NCBI GenBank assembly: GCA_014332745.1
Contig: JACONL010000001.1
Location: 154,687 to 218,686, forward strand
Direction of reading: 5' to 3'
From: Alphaproteobacteria bacterium GM7ARS4
GTDB lineage: Bacteria > Pseudomonadota > Alphaproteobacteria > GM7ARS4
DNA: 64,000 nt
Part shown: in pieces, positions 26,505-36,502 of the stretch
How the letters are laid out: every line of letters starts with the position of its first letter
Numbering within the stretch: the stretch's first letter is position 1
Program-made: the position numbers and the translations under genes
The notes under the pieces: generated by a model
Seen by the model: only the letters and a program-made list of their open reading frames with translations
Database searches by the model: none
Told to the model about the DNA's origin: nothing

Positions 26505-27500
26505 ATGAAAGGTATCCTCAAGGCGTTTCCACGCCACATCGTCACACATGTTCAAGAGGCACAACGCAAGACTCGCTGGCGCGTCATCGCCTTTTTTGCC
26601 CTTCTATGTGCCATCATATTGTCATCGTTCATCCGTGATGGCGCATCTTTCGCCCCCTATATCGCCCGCCTACACATAGAAGGATTCATCGAGAATGACC
26701 AACAACGCCTTCACGCCATAGAATTTCTGAAAGAAGACCGCTGGGCTCAAGGACTCATCGTCTATATCAATAGCCCGGGCGGCACCCTCGTTGGCGGCGA
26801 AGCCCTCTATCGTAGCCTTAAGGCTCTCAACGATAACCATATACCAGTCGTTGTCGTCATGGGTGAGCTCGCCACATCAGCTGCCTACATGACGTCTCTC
26901 GCTGCCGAACGCATCTTCGCCTATGAAGGCACAATCACTGGCTCTATTGGCGTCATCCTCCAGACAGTCAATATCTTGGAACTCCTCAAAAATATCGGTA
27001 TCAGCACCGAAACGTTCAAAAGTGGCGACCTCAAGGCTGTTCCTAACCCCTTCGAACCCATCGATGATAAAACACGCACAGCAACAAACAAGATCATCGA
27101 ACAATCACGGCTGTTCTTCTTTGACCTCGTCCGCCAACATCGCCAATTGGACGAAGACACCCTCACATCCTTGAAAGACGGACGTATCCTCCTTGGCGCG
27201 CAAGCCATAGAGAAAAATCTTGTCGATGCCCTGGGCGGTGAACAGGACGCACGCACATGGCTCATCGATACCCATGCCCTCGACCCCCTTATCCATGTCC
27301 ATGACATTACCTATGGCGAAGAACATTTTTTCCCTCCCTTGCCATGGCACAACACACACATGACATGGACAACATGGGTACAGACAGCGCTCATGATGCT
27401 CCTAAAAGGACAAAGAAGCGAGATAAGCGCCTTAAACCCGCCTCTCCATCGCCTCTTGCATCAGCAACAAGGCTTGTTTGCCCTATGGGTCTCGCCGTAA
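26505..27500 (+). CDS. sppA: Signal peptide peptidase SppA
   Basis: This 331-residue membrane-anchored serine protease of family S49 degrades cleaved signal peptides in the envelope. One transmembrane segment lies at about residues 25-44. The nucleophile Ser is in GELATSAAYMTSLAA (about residue 125). The general base Lys is in FKSGDLKAVPNPFEP (about residue 178). YINSPGG is the oxyanion-side loop. It follows rpsA by 33 nt, as in other alphaproteobacteria, and its end overlaps the DUF4170 gene. Confidence 0.9.
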   Translation: MKGILKAFPRHIVTHVQEAQRKTRWRVIAFFALLCAIILSSFIRDGASFAPYIARLHIEGFIENDQQRLHAIEFLKEDRWAQGLIVYINSPGGTLVGGEALYRSLKALNDNHIPVVVVMGELATSAAYMTSLAAERIFAYEGTITGSIGVILQTVNILELLKNIGISTETFKSGDLKAVPNPFEPIDDKTRTATNKIIEQSRLFFFDLVRQHRQLDEDTLTSLKDGRILLGAQAIEKNLVDALGGEQDARTWLIDTHALDPLIHVHDITYGEEHFFPPLPWHNTHMTWTTWVQTALMMLLKGQRSEISALNPPLHRLLHQQQGLFALWVSP

Positions 27501-27727
27501 CACCCCCCTTCTTCGTTGTCGGTGGCCTCTATCGCGATACGTCATGGCGCGCACTCGCCAGTGACACCAAAGAACAACGGCACGGCCCTTTTGACACATG
27601 GCAAGAAGCGCATGCCGTATGGGCACAAACATCATGGGCGCATGTGGACTCATGCCTCACCCGCTATACCATTAGGGATTCCCGCGACCATATCCTGATA
27701 GACGCCCATACACGCAGCAACCCATAG
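27485..27727 (+). CDS. DUF4170 family protein
   Basis: The 80-residue product contains FFVVGGLYRDTSW, YGPFD-like HGPFDTWQEAHAVW, and the C-terminal SWAHVDSCLTRYTI, matching the small alphaproteobacterial DUF4170 family. Its function is unknown. The ATG at 27485 is preferred because the conserved domain starts seven residues later; the longer ORF from 27344 lies within sppA. It overlaps the sppA end by 16 nt, suggesting coupling. Confidence 0.7.
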   Translation: MGLAVTPPFFVVGGLYRDTSWRALASDTKEQRHGPFDTWQEAHAVWAQTSWAHVDSCLTRYTIRDSRDHILIDAHTRSNP

Positions 27728-27774
27728 AAGAAGAAAGGCCATCCCCCTACCCCCCTATATCCCCCTCCTATGGC

Positions 27775-29394
27775 TTATGGCTCTTCGAAGAGAACGGACT
27801 CTCTGGCCGCATGGAGCAACGCCCGCGCCTTGTTGCGCGTCTCTTCATACTCGTTGGGCGCTAGACTATCCGCCACAATCCCGCCTCCCGCTTGGATATA
27901 GAGTTTGCCATCCTTGATGATGGCCGTGCGTAAGGCAATGCAACTATCTAAATCGCCATTGGCAGAAAAATATCCCACACCGCCACCATATAAACCGCGC
28001 ATGCATGGCTCCATCATGTCGATAATCTCCATGGCGCGTATCTTAGGCGCACCGCTCAGGGTACCCGCTGGAAATCCCGCCATCAAAACATCAAGGGCAT
28101 GGCAATGGGGAAGGCAACGCCCCTCAACATTAGACACGATATGCATGACATGGGAGTATTTCTCTACAACCATCCGCTCGGTGACTGAGACAGACCCGCC
28201 CTCAGCAACACGCCCCACATCATTGCGCCCTAAATCTAAGAGCATTAAATGCTCAGCGCATTCTTTAGGGTCATGCTCTAATTCACGGCGTAGACGTTCG
28301 TCCTCCGCCACATTAGCGCCTCGAGGACGCGTGCCCGCCACAGGACGTATCGTCACAACAGAGCGATGCAAACGCACCAATAGTTCAGGACTCGCCCCCA
28401 CAACCGCCATGTCATCAAAGTGAAAATAAAACAAAAAAGGTGACGGATTCAGGCGACGCAACGCACGATAAAACGCAAAAGCCGTCCCGTGATAGTCAAT
28501 AGAAAAACGCTGAGATAACACCAGCTGAAAAATATCACCCGCATGGATATAGTCCTTGACATGGTCCACTTTTTCGCAGAATGCCTCCCGCGTCATATTA
28601 GACGCCACATTGGAAAAAAGTGTCTCCATCGCATGCCCGCCCACATCCTTGAGGTCCTTGACCATGAACATGGCGTCATCGCCCTGTCCAGCATTTTGTC
28701 CAGCATTCACGACTGAGATGGTCTCATCAATGGCGCTGTTGGCACGCTCCCACACCAGACGCGCCGACTCGGCAGTTTGGTGAGCACGACGCCAACAAAG
28801 AAAAGCAATGAATAAGACACCCTCAACCCAATCAAAGACAAGCATACGCTGTGGACGCATCAATAGGCTGTCATCGATTCCCAAGCCATTGTCCTGAGGA
28901 TGGGTGTCCTCACGGCGGATACGCTCCATGAGATGTGCCATGTCATAGCCCATATAACCAAAGACACCAGCAAGAATAGACGGCATCCCATCGGGAATGT
29001 CCATCTGTGACTCCTCAATGAAACGCCTCAGCGACGCCAACGCATCGTCGCCTTGTGGCACAAGGCGAGGCGTCGCGTCTGTAAAGTCCCATAGGACAGC
29101 GCGATTGCCCGAACAACGCCACACCCTATCGGGGTCAATGCCAATGGCGGAGTAACGTCCTCGTTCCGTCCCGCCATGGGATGCTGATTCCAATAAAAAT
29201 GTCCACGCCTTGTCCTTCCCCAGACGCATCAATGCCGCCACGGGCGTCAGTGTATCAGAACATAATGTGCGCCACACAATGGCACATCCCTTGTCCTGCC
29301 AGCGTGAGGCAAACTCTTCATAACATGATGACGGCGCGCGCAACATGACAGCAACCCTACCCTCAACGTCCCGCCTGTGATGGGACGATGTCAT
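27775..29394 (-). CDS. trpE: Anthranilate synthase component I
   Basis: The chorismate-utilising enzyme makes anthranilate, the first step of tryptophan synthesis, using ammonia from TrpG. The N-terminal LLESASHGGTERGRYSAIG contains the Trp-feedback LLES motif, which separates TrpE from PabB. The C-terminal chorismate domain has RPVAGTRPRG, LDLGRNDVGRVAEGG, PAGTLSGAPKIRAME and GGGVGYF. Length (539) is normal. It follows ppiD by 27 nt. trpG, trpD and trpC, often directly downstream, are not here. Confidence 0.93.
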   Translation of the reverse strand: MTSSHHRRDVEGRVAVMLRAPSSCYEEFASRWQDKGCAIVWRTLCSDTLTPVAALMRLGKDKAWTFLLESASHGGTERGRYSAIGIDPDRVWRCSGNRAVLWDFTDATPRLVPQGDDALASLRRFIEESQMDIPDGMPSILAGVFGYMGYDMAHLMERIRREDTHPQDNGLGIDDSLLMRPQRMLVFDWVEGVLFIAFLCWRRAHQTAESARLVWERANSAIDETISVVNAGQNAGQGDDAMFMVKDLKDVGGHAMETLFSNVASNMTREAFCEKVDHVKDYIHAGDIFQLVLSQRFSIDYHGTAFAFYRALRRLNPSPFLFYFHFDDMAVVGASPELLVRLHRSVVTIRPVAGTRPRGANVAEDERLRRELEHDPKECAEHLMLLDLGRNDVGRVAEGGSVSVTERMVVEKYSHVMHIVSNVEGRCLPHCHALDVLMAGFPAGTLSGAPKIRAMEIIDMMEPCMRGLYGGGVGYFSANGDLDSCIALRTAIIKDGKLYIQAGGGIVADSLAPNEYEETRNKARALLHAARESVLFEEP

Positions 29395-29421
29395 AGGAAC
29401 AATTGACGATGCGCCCCCCTT

Positions 29422-31329
29422 TCATAAGAGCTCTTCTATGGCGCGCTCAAAAATAGACACAGAATATATCGAGCGTAAATAACGCGCATATTGCGTCATG
29501 AGGTCGCGACGCAAAGCACCCGCCAGCGACTCGACAATGGGGTCTGCCTTCTCCCTATTATCCACGTCCGCCTCGATAATCTCTTCAAGGACAGCAATCA
29601 TATAGGCATCGCCTTTCACGTCGGCAAAGACGGCATCGCCCTCCTCAGCATTGAAGAGCTTCTCGACCATCTCCCCCGGCACCTCTTCCTCGACAAAATT
29701 GGAACGGGTGAACGGCTTGAGAGGGACGATGTTACTCTTATAACGTTGGGCAAATGTCTCTAAACGTTCTCCTTTATTGACAGCAGTGACAATGGCGTTA
29801 GCGCGCGCCGTCAGAATGTCTTTCCGCCTCGCATGCTGTATGGACGCGATGACGTCTTGTTGCGCCTCCGCAAATTCTCTTTGGCGCTCTGGTTCTTCAC
29901 CATCGACACGCAAGACAAAAAGCCCCGTTTCTGTCTCCACAACATGGCTTGTTTCATCAAGAGGTAAATCAAACGCAAGACGTAGGAAACGCACCCTATC
30001 ATTCTCGGTGAGAGGCACATCCACCGCCTCGCCCTGTGGATGATGTCCCTGTTCATCAATGGCGGGAATGTCCTGAAGGGGGATATTGACAACATGAGAG
30101 GCATCCTCCAACGTCCCACCGCCAGCAAAGGCATCCTCTATCTGTCCATAGAGGTCAAACACGGCATCCATGCCTTCATCCAACAGAATCTCCTGACGTA
30201 TGAGGTCGCGCACCTCTTCATAAGGACGCACAACCTCTTCCTCGATATTGTTGACAAGAATGGCATGCCAGCCAAAAGGCGACTTCAAAGCATCACTGAC
30301 TTCACCCTTCTCAAGAGAGAACACGTCATCGGCAAGGTCGGCGATCACCTCTTGCTTTGTGTTCCATCCCAGTTCGGCATCTTTTTCCTCCATATCGAAT
30401 AATGTCGCCGCCGTTTCCAGAAAATCCTGACCGCCTCTGATAAGCGTGATGGCACGGCGTAATGTCTCTTCATCGTCGCTGAGTATTTGGTAGATGTCGC
30501 GCTTCTCGGGCTTTGTATAGGCATAGCCTCGCCTTTCCTTGTAGAGGGCGCGTAAACGCGCTTCGTCAATAGCCATATCCTCCTCCATATCACGCACATC
30601 CAGAGACAAAAGACGCACATGACGATAGGGGGGTGCTACGAATTGCTCCTTATGCTCTTCATACCACGCCTTCTGTTCATCGAGAGAAGGGACCTTCGGC
30701 AGAGGAACAGACTCAAGGGGCAACAGCATACTACGACCACGACGGGCTTGAGCGCGCAACGCCACGACACTATGAAGAATTGTCTCGGGAATGTCTAAAA
30801 AACCAGCAATGGCATGCGTCAGCTGACGGCGACGAATATCTTGACGCAACCCCTCGACAAAACTCTCCTCCGTGTAAAAATTCTCATTAAGGACTTGGCG
30901 AAACTTAATCTCACTGAATAAACCACGCTCGTCATGGAATTCAGGCGCAGAAAAAATGGCTTGGCGCGCCGCCCTATCACTCGCCGCCAACCCCAAATCG
31001 AGAGACGCTTGGTCAAACAACGCACGCTCCACTAAATCCGACATCACCGTGTCCACAAATCCTAGCGTCTTCCCCATGTCATAATCCATCTCCCGCCCCA
31101 GCGCCTCACGCACCTTCTCGGTCTGCACACTATAGAGGCGCAAAAAGTCATCACCCCTTATCTCCACAGAACCAACCTTCGCCACGACAACATCGCGATT
31201 GGACGATGTGAAAATATCGCCAACACCCCAAAGGGCAAAACTCATCACAAGAAGAAGACTCAACAACAGAAAAAGAAGACGAGTCACGCCCCTTTCAAGC
31301 CAACCAGTGATAGATTGCAATAACATCAT
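29422..31329 (-). CDS. ppiD: Periplasmic peptidyl-prolyl isomerase/chaperone PpiD
   Basis: The 635-residue protein is anchored by one N-terminal helix (about residues 15-38, LLFLLLSLLLVMSFALWGVGD) with most of the chain periplasmic. A SurA-N-like domain (about 45-190) and a parvulin-like PPIase domain (about 265-370, with ELGWNTKQE and SPFGWHAILVN) follow. It assists folding of exported proteins. GAGGAGA precedes the first of two ATGs. It lies between guaB and trpE on the same strand, as in many alphaproteobacteria. Confidence 0.85.
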   Translation of the reverse strand: MMLLQSITGWLERGVTRLLFLLLSLLLVMSFALWGVGDIFTSSNRDVVVAKVGSVEIRGDDFLRLYSVQTEKVREALGREMDYDMGKTLGFVDTVMSDLVERALFDQASLDLGLAASDRAARQAIFSAPEFHDERGLFSEIKFRQVLNENFYTEESFVEGLRQDIRRRQLTHAIAGFLDIPETILHSVVALRAQARRGRSMLLPLESVPLPKVPSLDEQKAWYEEHKEQFVAPPYRHVRLLSLDVRDMEEDMAIDEARLRALYKERRGYAYTKPEKRDIYQILSDDEETLRRAITLIRGGQDFLETAATLFDMEEKDAELGWNTKQEVIADLADDVFSLEKGEVSDALKSPFGWHAILVNNIEEEVVRPYEEVRDLIRQEILLDEGMDAVFDLYGQIEDAFAGGGTLEDASHVVNIPLQDIPAIDEQGHHPQGEAVDVPLTENDRVRFLRLAFDLPLDETSHVVETETGLFVLRVDGEEPERQREFAEAQQDVIASIQHARRKDILTARANAIVTAVNKGERLETFAQRYKSNIVPLKPFTRSNFVEEEVPGEMVEKLFNAEEGDAVFADVKGDAYMIAVLEEIIEADVDNREKADPIVESLAGALRRDLMTQYARYLRSIYSVSIFERAIEELL

Positions 31330-31353
31330 CGTTGTCTCCTCACCCTATCATCC

Positions 31354-32973
31354 CTAAGAAGAACGAGTCGGATAGTTAGGCGCCTCACGCACAACCGTCA
31401 CATCATGGACATGGCCCTCTTGAAACCCAGCACGGCTCATGCGCCTAAAGACAGCCCTCTCTCGTAGGCGACTGAGGGTCGCTGCCCCCACATAGCCCAT
31501 CGCCGTCTTGAGCCCACCCACCATCTGATACACCACATCACGCAACGTCCCGCGTAAAGGCACTTGCCCCTCCACCCCCTCGGGAATCCACTTTTTCTCA
31601 TAGGACTCCTGCCCGTAAGGCGCATCCCCCTGAAAATAGCGCTCGCCGCCCCCTTCCTTCATCGCCGCCATCGACCCCATGCCCCTATAGACTTTGTAAT
31701 GGCGTCCTTGATAAAGGAACGTCTCGCCCGGACTCTCCTTCGTCCCCGCAAAGAGAGAACCCACCATGACACTATCAGCCCCCGCCGCCAACGCTTTGGC
31801 AATATCGCCAGAATGGCGCACGCCTCCATCGGCAATCAAGGGAATCGCATGCTGTCGACAGAGAGGCGCCGTCTCTAAAATCGCCGTCAGCTGCGGCAAA
31901 CCAACCCCCGCCATGATCCGCGTCGTACAGATAGAGCCCGGCCCTATCCCCAATTTGACGCCATCCACACCAACAGCAATGAGCGCACGTGCCGCTTGCG
32001 GCGTCACGACATTCCCTGCCACAATATCCACATCCTTATAGCATTGACGCAATGAACGGGCAGCCTCCACAACATAATGGCTATGACCATGAGCCGAATC
32101 AATGACAAGAGCATCCACCGCCGCCGCCACCAACTGGCGCGCACGCTCCATATAGTCGCCACGAACACCTACCGCCGCCGCCACACAGAGACGACCCGTC
32201 GAATCCTTGCTGGCATAGGGAAAGGCAGCCGATTTCTCAATATCCTTCACCGTTATCAAACCAACACAGCGGTAATCGCTATCCACCACCAACAATTTCT
32301 CGATGCGATGCTTATGCAACAGATGCATGGCTTGCTCGGAACTGATGTCCCTCTTCGCCGTCACAAGATTCGATGTCGTCATAACATCCTTCACCTGTGT
32401 CTTGGGATTATCCACAAAACGCATATCACGATTGGTGAGAATACCCACAAGCGTGCCTTTGTCCCGTGAGACAACGGGAATGCCAGAAATGTTGTGCTGT
32501 CGCTGTAAGGAGAGCGCCTCCTCAAGAGATTGGTCTGGATGGATCGTCAATGGGTCAACGACAATGCCTGACTCGTATTTCTTGACGCGCCGAACTTCCT
32601 CGACGTGACGCTCAATACTGAGGTTTTTGTGAATGACGCCAATCCCGCCTTCCCGCGCCATCGCAATGGCCATGGCACTCTCCGTCACCGTGTCCATCGC
32701 CGCCGACACAAGAGGCACATGGAGAGGAATATGACGCGAAAAATGACTCGATGTATTCGTATCGCTGGGAAGAACATCAGACGCTTGCGGAAGCAACAAC
32801 ACATCATCAAACGCAAGAGCTTCCCCAGCCTCATGACGCTCATGCGACATGGGGGTGCTGTGCGCGCCGCGCGCTAAACCCTCCACAACATCCTCCACAG
32901 ACGCCGAAAAACGCCCCTCTTTCAACGCCTTCATAACATTCTTTGCCTTCACATTCTTTGCCTTCGTTCCCAT
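31354..32973 (-). CDS. guaB: IMP dehydrogenase
   Basis: This rate-limiting enzyme of GTP synthesis oxidises IMP to XMP. The barrel motifs LAFDDVLLLP and SAAMDTVTE, two CBS domains (about residues 135-250), and the catalytic Cys in GIGPGSICTTRIMAGVG are clear, as is the flap YRGMGSMAAM. The N-terminus is about 42 residues longer than usual and contains a KAKNV duplication. A clear GAGGTGA ribosome site supports this long start, while Met42 has none. Confidence 0.94.
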   Translation of the reverse strand: MGTKAKNVKAKNVMKALKEGRFSASVEDVVEGLARGAHSTPMSHERHEAGEALAFDDVLLLPQASDVLPSDTNTSSHFSRHIPLHVPLVSAAMDTVTESAMAIAMAREGGIGVIHKNLSIERHVEEVRRVKKYESGIVVDPLTIHPDQSLEEALSLQRQHNISGIPVVSRDKGTLVGILTNRDMRFVDNPKTQVKDVMTTSNLVTAKRDISSEQAMHLLHKHRIEKLLVVDSDYRCVGLITVKDIEKSAAFPYASKDSTGRLCVAAAVGVRGDYMERARQLVAAAVDALVIDSAHGHSHYVVEAARSLRQCYKDVDIVAGNVVTPQAARALIAVGVDGVKLGIGPGSICTTRIMAGVGLPQLTAILETAPLCRQHAIPLIADGGVRHSGDIAKALAAGADSVMVGSLFAGTKESPGETFLYQGRHYKVYRGMGSMAAMKEGGGERYFQGDAPYGQESYEKKWIPEGVEGQVPLRGTLRDVVYQMVGGLKTAMGYVGAATLSRLRERAVFRRMSRAGFQEGHVHDVTVVREAPNYPTRSS

Positions 32974-33042
32974 ACGCTTGTCACCTCACACACACCCATG
33001 ATGAACCCCCATGAGCCCATGAGTATACGACATATCGCCATG

Positions 33043-33819
33043 TTATGCCACCATCCGCATAGGGATACCTCTCTTTTCCATATACGCCTTGACAGCATGA
33101 ATTGTCCACCTATCGAAATGAAAAATAGAAGCCGCAAGAGCCGCATGCACACCACCCAACGTAAAGGCATCGAGCACATGGCGCGGATGACCAGCACCGC
33201 CAGACGCAATGATGGGAACAGACACCGCCTCACTGATAGAGGATAAGAGAGGAATGTCGAATCCTTGTCCGCTCCCATCCCTATCGATAGATGTCAGAAG
33301 AATCTCGCCACAACCACGCCGCGCCGCCTCACAGGCCCACGCATGCGCATCCAAACCACAAGGACGCCTGCCCCCATGGGTATAGACATCCCACCCCTCC
33401 TCTGGCTTGTCGGGATGGCGACGCTTCGCATCGATGGCAACAACGATACATTGACTGCCAAAACAACGCGATGCCTCATCGATAAGAGAAGGAGTCGCCA
33501 CCGCCGACGAATTCATGGCCACTTTATCCGCCCCGTCCCGCAATAACATACGGACATCCTCCACTTGGCGCACGCCACCCCCCACAGTCAGAGGCATGAA
33601 ACAGGCTGATGCCACCTCACGCACCTTATGGCGCGTGATCGCCCTCTCCTCATGCGTGGCGCTGATGTCAAGAAACACCAACTCGTCAGCACCCTCACGG
33701 TCATAACGCATGGCTTGGGCAAGAGGATCCCCCGCATCACGCAAATCCTTAAAGTGCGTGCCTTTGACAACCCTGCCCCCATGAACATCTAAACAAGGAA
33801 CAATACGCTTCTTAAGCAT
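33043..33819 (-). CDS. hisF: Imidazole glycerol phosphate synthase cyclase subunit HisF
   Basis: The 258-residue barrel cyclises the intermediate with ammonia from HisH. The start [20 protein letters not shown] holds the first catalytic Asp; the second is in [22 protein letters not shown] and IIASGGAG are the phosphate loops. The ATG at 33819 is chosen because the family always starts at this point. It overlaps the hisA end by 8 nt. Confidence 0.94.
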   Translation of the reverse strand: MLKKRIVPCLDVHGGRVVKGTHFKDLRDAGDPLAQAMRYDREGADELVFLDISATHEERAITRHKVREVASACFMPLTVGGGVRQVEDVRMLLRDGADKVAMNSSAVATPSLIDEASRCFGSQCIVVAIDAKRRHPDKPEEGWDVYTHGGRRPCGLDAHAWACEAARRGCGEILLTSIDRDGSGQGFDIPLLSSISEAVSVPIIASGGAGHPRHVLDAFTLGGVHAALAASIFHFDRWTIHAVKAYMEKRGIPMRMVA

Positions 33820-34594
33820 GGGGATAGAGGCTGAGCACCTCCTCGATAGCGACATGATGGGCATAAAAGGCGCGCCCGCTAATGATACCACGCAATGTCT
33901 TGACCCCACTTGTCGCCAAACAACGCATATCGTCAAGGGAACGAATACCGCCAGAGGCAATCAACGGAATATCCGTCAGACTGGCAAGATAAGAAAGACC
34001 CTCTATGTCAGGCCCCGCCAGCACGCCATCTCGATGAATGTCGGTATAAATGATGGCGGCCACCTCGTAGTCCTTCAGCACATCCACCGCATGAGACAGA
34101 GAAACGGCGCTCTGCTCCTTCCAACCACCATAGGCAAGACAGCGCCCACGACAATCCAACGACACATTGATGCGCCCCCGATAGCGCGCACAGAGAGACG
34201 CAAATTCCGAGACCACACGCCCACCCCCATCACGACATTCTATCAGCACTGCTATGAATGTGCCAAAAACGACATGGGCAACACCCTTCTCAAGCCACCT
34301 CTCCGCATCCTCAACGCTACGTATACCTCCCCCCAACTGGATATTGAGCCCAGGACATGCCGCTAAGACCGCCTCAACATGACGACTATTCACGCCTTGT
34401 CCCTTCACCGCACCATCTAAATCGACCATATGCAACCACCGCGCCCCCTTCTCCCAAAAAAAACGCGCCTGGGCAACAATGTCATGGTGATACACCGTCT
34501 CTTGGGAAAAATCCCCTTGACGCAAACGCACACAACGCCCCCCTCGCATATCAATGGCGGGATACACAATTATCGAGGGCATCGAGGACATCAT
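33812..34594 (-). CDS. hisA: Phosphoribosylformimino-AICAR isomerase HisA
   Basis: This TIM-barrel isomerase performs the fourth step of histidine synthesis. It has [18 protein letters not shown] with the catalytic Asp near residue 15, LGGGIRS, and the second catalytic Asp in [16 protein letters not shown], then IASGGIRS. It starts 3 nt after hisH and overlaps hisF. The start may be either of two adjacent ATGs. Confidence 0.94.
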   Translation of the reverse strand: MMSSMPSIIVYPAIDMRGGRCVRLRQGDFSQETVYHHDIVAQARFFWEKGARWLHMVDLDGAVKGQGVNSRHVEAVLAACPGLNIQLGGGIRSVEDAERWLEKGVAHVVFGTFIAVLIECRDGGGRVVSEFASLCARYRGRINVSLDCRGRCLAYGGWKEQSAVSLSHAVDVLKDYEVAAIIYTDIHRDGVLAGPDIEGLSYLASLTDIPLIASGGIRSLDDMRCLATSGVKTLRGIISGRAFYAHHVAIEEVLSLYPHA

Positions 34595-34597
34595 CCG

Positions 34598-35269
34598 TCA
34601 TGGAGTCCAACGTATGAAATTACGCAAGAACGTCAATCCCACATGCTGACTCTTCTCTGGATGAAATTGCGTGCCAATGATATTGTCATAGCCAACCCAT
34701 GCGGGAAAGCGCGCGCCATAGAGACAATCGGCAAAAATATCCTCATCCTTCATCTCATGGAGGTGGTAAGAGTGGACGAAATACACATCAGAACCATCAC
34801 GTATATCCTTAAAAAGAGGGTGATGCCTCTTGTCGTCGCGCACATGAAGGGCGTTCCACCCCATATGGGGAATTTTCATGGCGTGACGGACGTCCGATGG
34901 AAAGGAAAACGGACGTATCACACCATCCAGCCACCCTAACCCTTGATGACACCCAAACTCAAAGCCTTGAGTCGCTAAGAGCTGCATGCCAACACATATG
35001 CCTAAGAACGCCTTGCCTTTTTCCCGCACATGCCTCTCCAACGCCTGCGCCCATGCGCCTTGGCGCCCCCCAAGACGAGACAAACAATCAGCAAAAGCGC
35101 CAACCCCCGGTAGGATAATATGGCTCGCATCCTCTAAGGCTGTGGGCTCTTTGGCAGATAGGACAGAGCCCTTGAACAGAGTCTCCTCACGTAAAACCCG
35201 CTCACATGCCTTGCATGCCGAATGAATGTTGCCCGACCCGTAGTCGATAAGCGCTATCGTCCTGTTCAT
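34598..35269 (-). CDS. hisH: Imidazole glycerol phosphate synthase glutaminase subunit HisH
   Basis: The 223-residue class I glutamine amidotransferase feeds ammonia to HisF. IDYGSGNIHS opens the protein and LPGVGAF follows. The nucleophile Cys is in LGICVGMQLL (about residue 93) and the His-Glu pair is in GTQFHPEKSQ (about residues 204-206). It is part of the hisB-DUF2628-hisH-hisA-hisF run. Confidence 0.94.
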   Translation of the reverse strand: MNRTIALIDYGSGNIHSACKACERVLREETLFKGSVLSAKEPTALEDASHIILPGVGAFADCLSRLGGRQGAWAQALERHVREKGKAFLGICVGMQLLATQGFEFGCHQGLGWLDGVIRPFSFPSDVRHAMKIPHMGWNALHVRDDKRHHPLFKDIRDGSDVYFVHSYHLHEMKDEDIFADCLYGARFPAWVGYDNIIGTQFHPEKSQHVGLTFLRNFIRWTP

Positions 35270-35279
35270 AGCGTTACAT

Positions 35280-35744
35280 CTAAGACAAGGGAACAGAAGA
35301 AGACGTCAGAGCATGATGGGACGAGCGCACACGCACAGAAACAGGACGATAGCCAGCCTCATACAAAAAGGAAGAACGCCACCCATGGGCATACAAACCC
35401 ACCACAAGACCATAGCCCATCCATAATAACGACCCCCACAATAAGACAGCCCTTGTCCCGCCATAGAGATAAAACCACACCAACAACGATTGCACGGAAC
35501 TAGATAACGCCAACAAGGTGATAGCAACACTCCACATCCTATGCCATAGCGCCCAAAACCCCTTGAAGAAAAAGGCCGCAAAACTAAAACCACAGGGAAT
35601 AACAACCACAGACTTACGGGCTTGCCCCCCATCACGGCTTATGTCACTGCTGATGTCATCATCTCTGTCATCATGCCCGCCGTCATGATGTGTGTTATCC
35701 GTACGTTCATAGAGAACATAGAGCGTCGAAAAGAGTGATGCCAT
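35280..35744 (-). CDS. DUF2628 membrane protein in the histidine operon
   Basis: The 154-residue protein has a cytoplasmic N-terminus with a His/Asp-rich spacer, then IPCGFSFAAFFFKGFWALWHRMW, typical of DUF2628, and two or three membrane helices. This family is common between hisB and hisH in alphaproteobacteria; its role is unknown. The ATG at 35744 is chosen for the AGGAGGG 9 nt upstream; the longer ORF from 35882 overlaps hisB. Confidence 0.72.
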   Translation of the reverse strand: MASLFSTLYVLYERTDNTHHDGGHDDRDDDISSDISRDGGQARKSVVVIPCGFSFAAFFFKGFWALWHRMWSVAITLLALSSSVQSLLVWFYLYGGTRAVLLWGSLLWMGYGLVVGLYAHGWRSSFLYEAGYRPVSVRVRSSHHALTSSSVPLS

Positions 35745-35766
35745 GAACGAAAACCCTCCTACACGC

Positions 35767-36366
35767 CTATAATTGTCCCTTTGTCGAGGGAATGCGGTCC
35801 TTTTGTCGCCCATCGATGGCCACAGCATGACGTAAGGCGCGCCCCAGTCCCTTAAAAATGGCTTCGGCAATGTGATGGTCATTCACCCCACAGAGCAAAC
35901 GCACATGGAGCGTGATGTGACTACGGTCGGCAAAGGCTTTACAGAACTCCCTGAGCGATGATGTGGCTAAGCCGCCTATCCGTTCATCAGCGAATCGAAC
36001 ATCCCACCCAAGCCACCCACGCCCAGAGCAATCCACCACCACCATCACCAACGCATCATCCATCGGTGAAAGCACAGAGCCATAGCGCATAATCCCTTTT
36101 TTCTCGCCTAAAGAGCGCGCCAAAGCATCCCCTAAGGCAAGCCCCACATCTTCCGCCATGTGATGACAATCCACATGGATGTCGCCTTGGGCTTTGATGG
36201 AGACATCCATCATGCCATGCCACGCCCATTGCTCGAGCATATGGTCTAAAAAGCCGATACCCGTCTCAATATCATAGACACCCTCACCATCCAATGTGAG
36301 CGCGCCTTGAATATCTGTCTCTTTCGTCTTACGCTGAAAAGAGGCGGTGCGTCGTGTCATGGCCAT
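35767..36366 (-). CDS. hisB: Imidazoleglycerol-phosphate dehydratase HisB
   Basis: The monofunctional 199-residue enzyme dehydrates imidazole glycerol phosphate. The metal-binding signatures GFLDHMLEQWAWHG and VDCHHMAEDVGLALG, and the C-terminal CGVNDHHIAEAIFKGLGRAL, are all intact. It is the first gene of the visible his run; hisE and hisI are not beside it. Confidence 0.94.
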   Translation of the reverse strand: MAMTRRTASFQRKTKETDIQGALTLDGEGVYDIETGIGFLDHMLEQWAWHGMMDVSIKAQGDIHVDCHHMAEDVGLALGDALARSLGEKKGIMRYGSVLSPMDDALVMVVVDCSGRGWLGWDVRFADERIGGLATSSLREFCKAFADRSHITLHVRLLCGVNDHHIAEAIFKGLGRALRHAVAIDGRQKDRIPSTKGQL

Positions 36367-36440
36367 GTCCCTCTAATCCCTTATCATTATTTGAAAAAAT
36401 CTTACCATGTCCCCATATGCCTATATGCTATCATAGCACC

Positions 36441-36470
36441 TTGCCTATCCTACATGATAGGCGTCATAAT
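36441..36470 (+). promoter_or_regulatory. Promoter with a palindromic operator for the PQQ-associated ABC operon
   Basis: TTGCCT (36441-36446) and CATAAT (36465-36470) are 18 nt apart. A perfect inverted repeat, GCCTATC-6 nt-GATAGGC (36443-36462), overlaps the -35 and the spacer, as expected for a repressor site. A shorter palindrome, GCTATCATAGC, lies at 36427-36437. The operon's first ATG is at 36503. Confidence 0.42.
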
Positions 36471-36502
36471 ATCTATGGGAACGTAACGGACAGACGGAGA
36501 AG

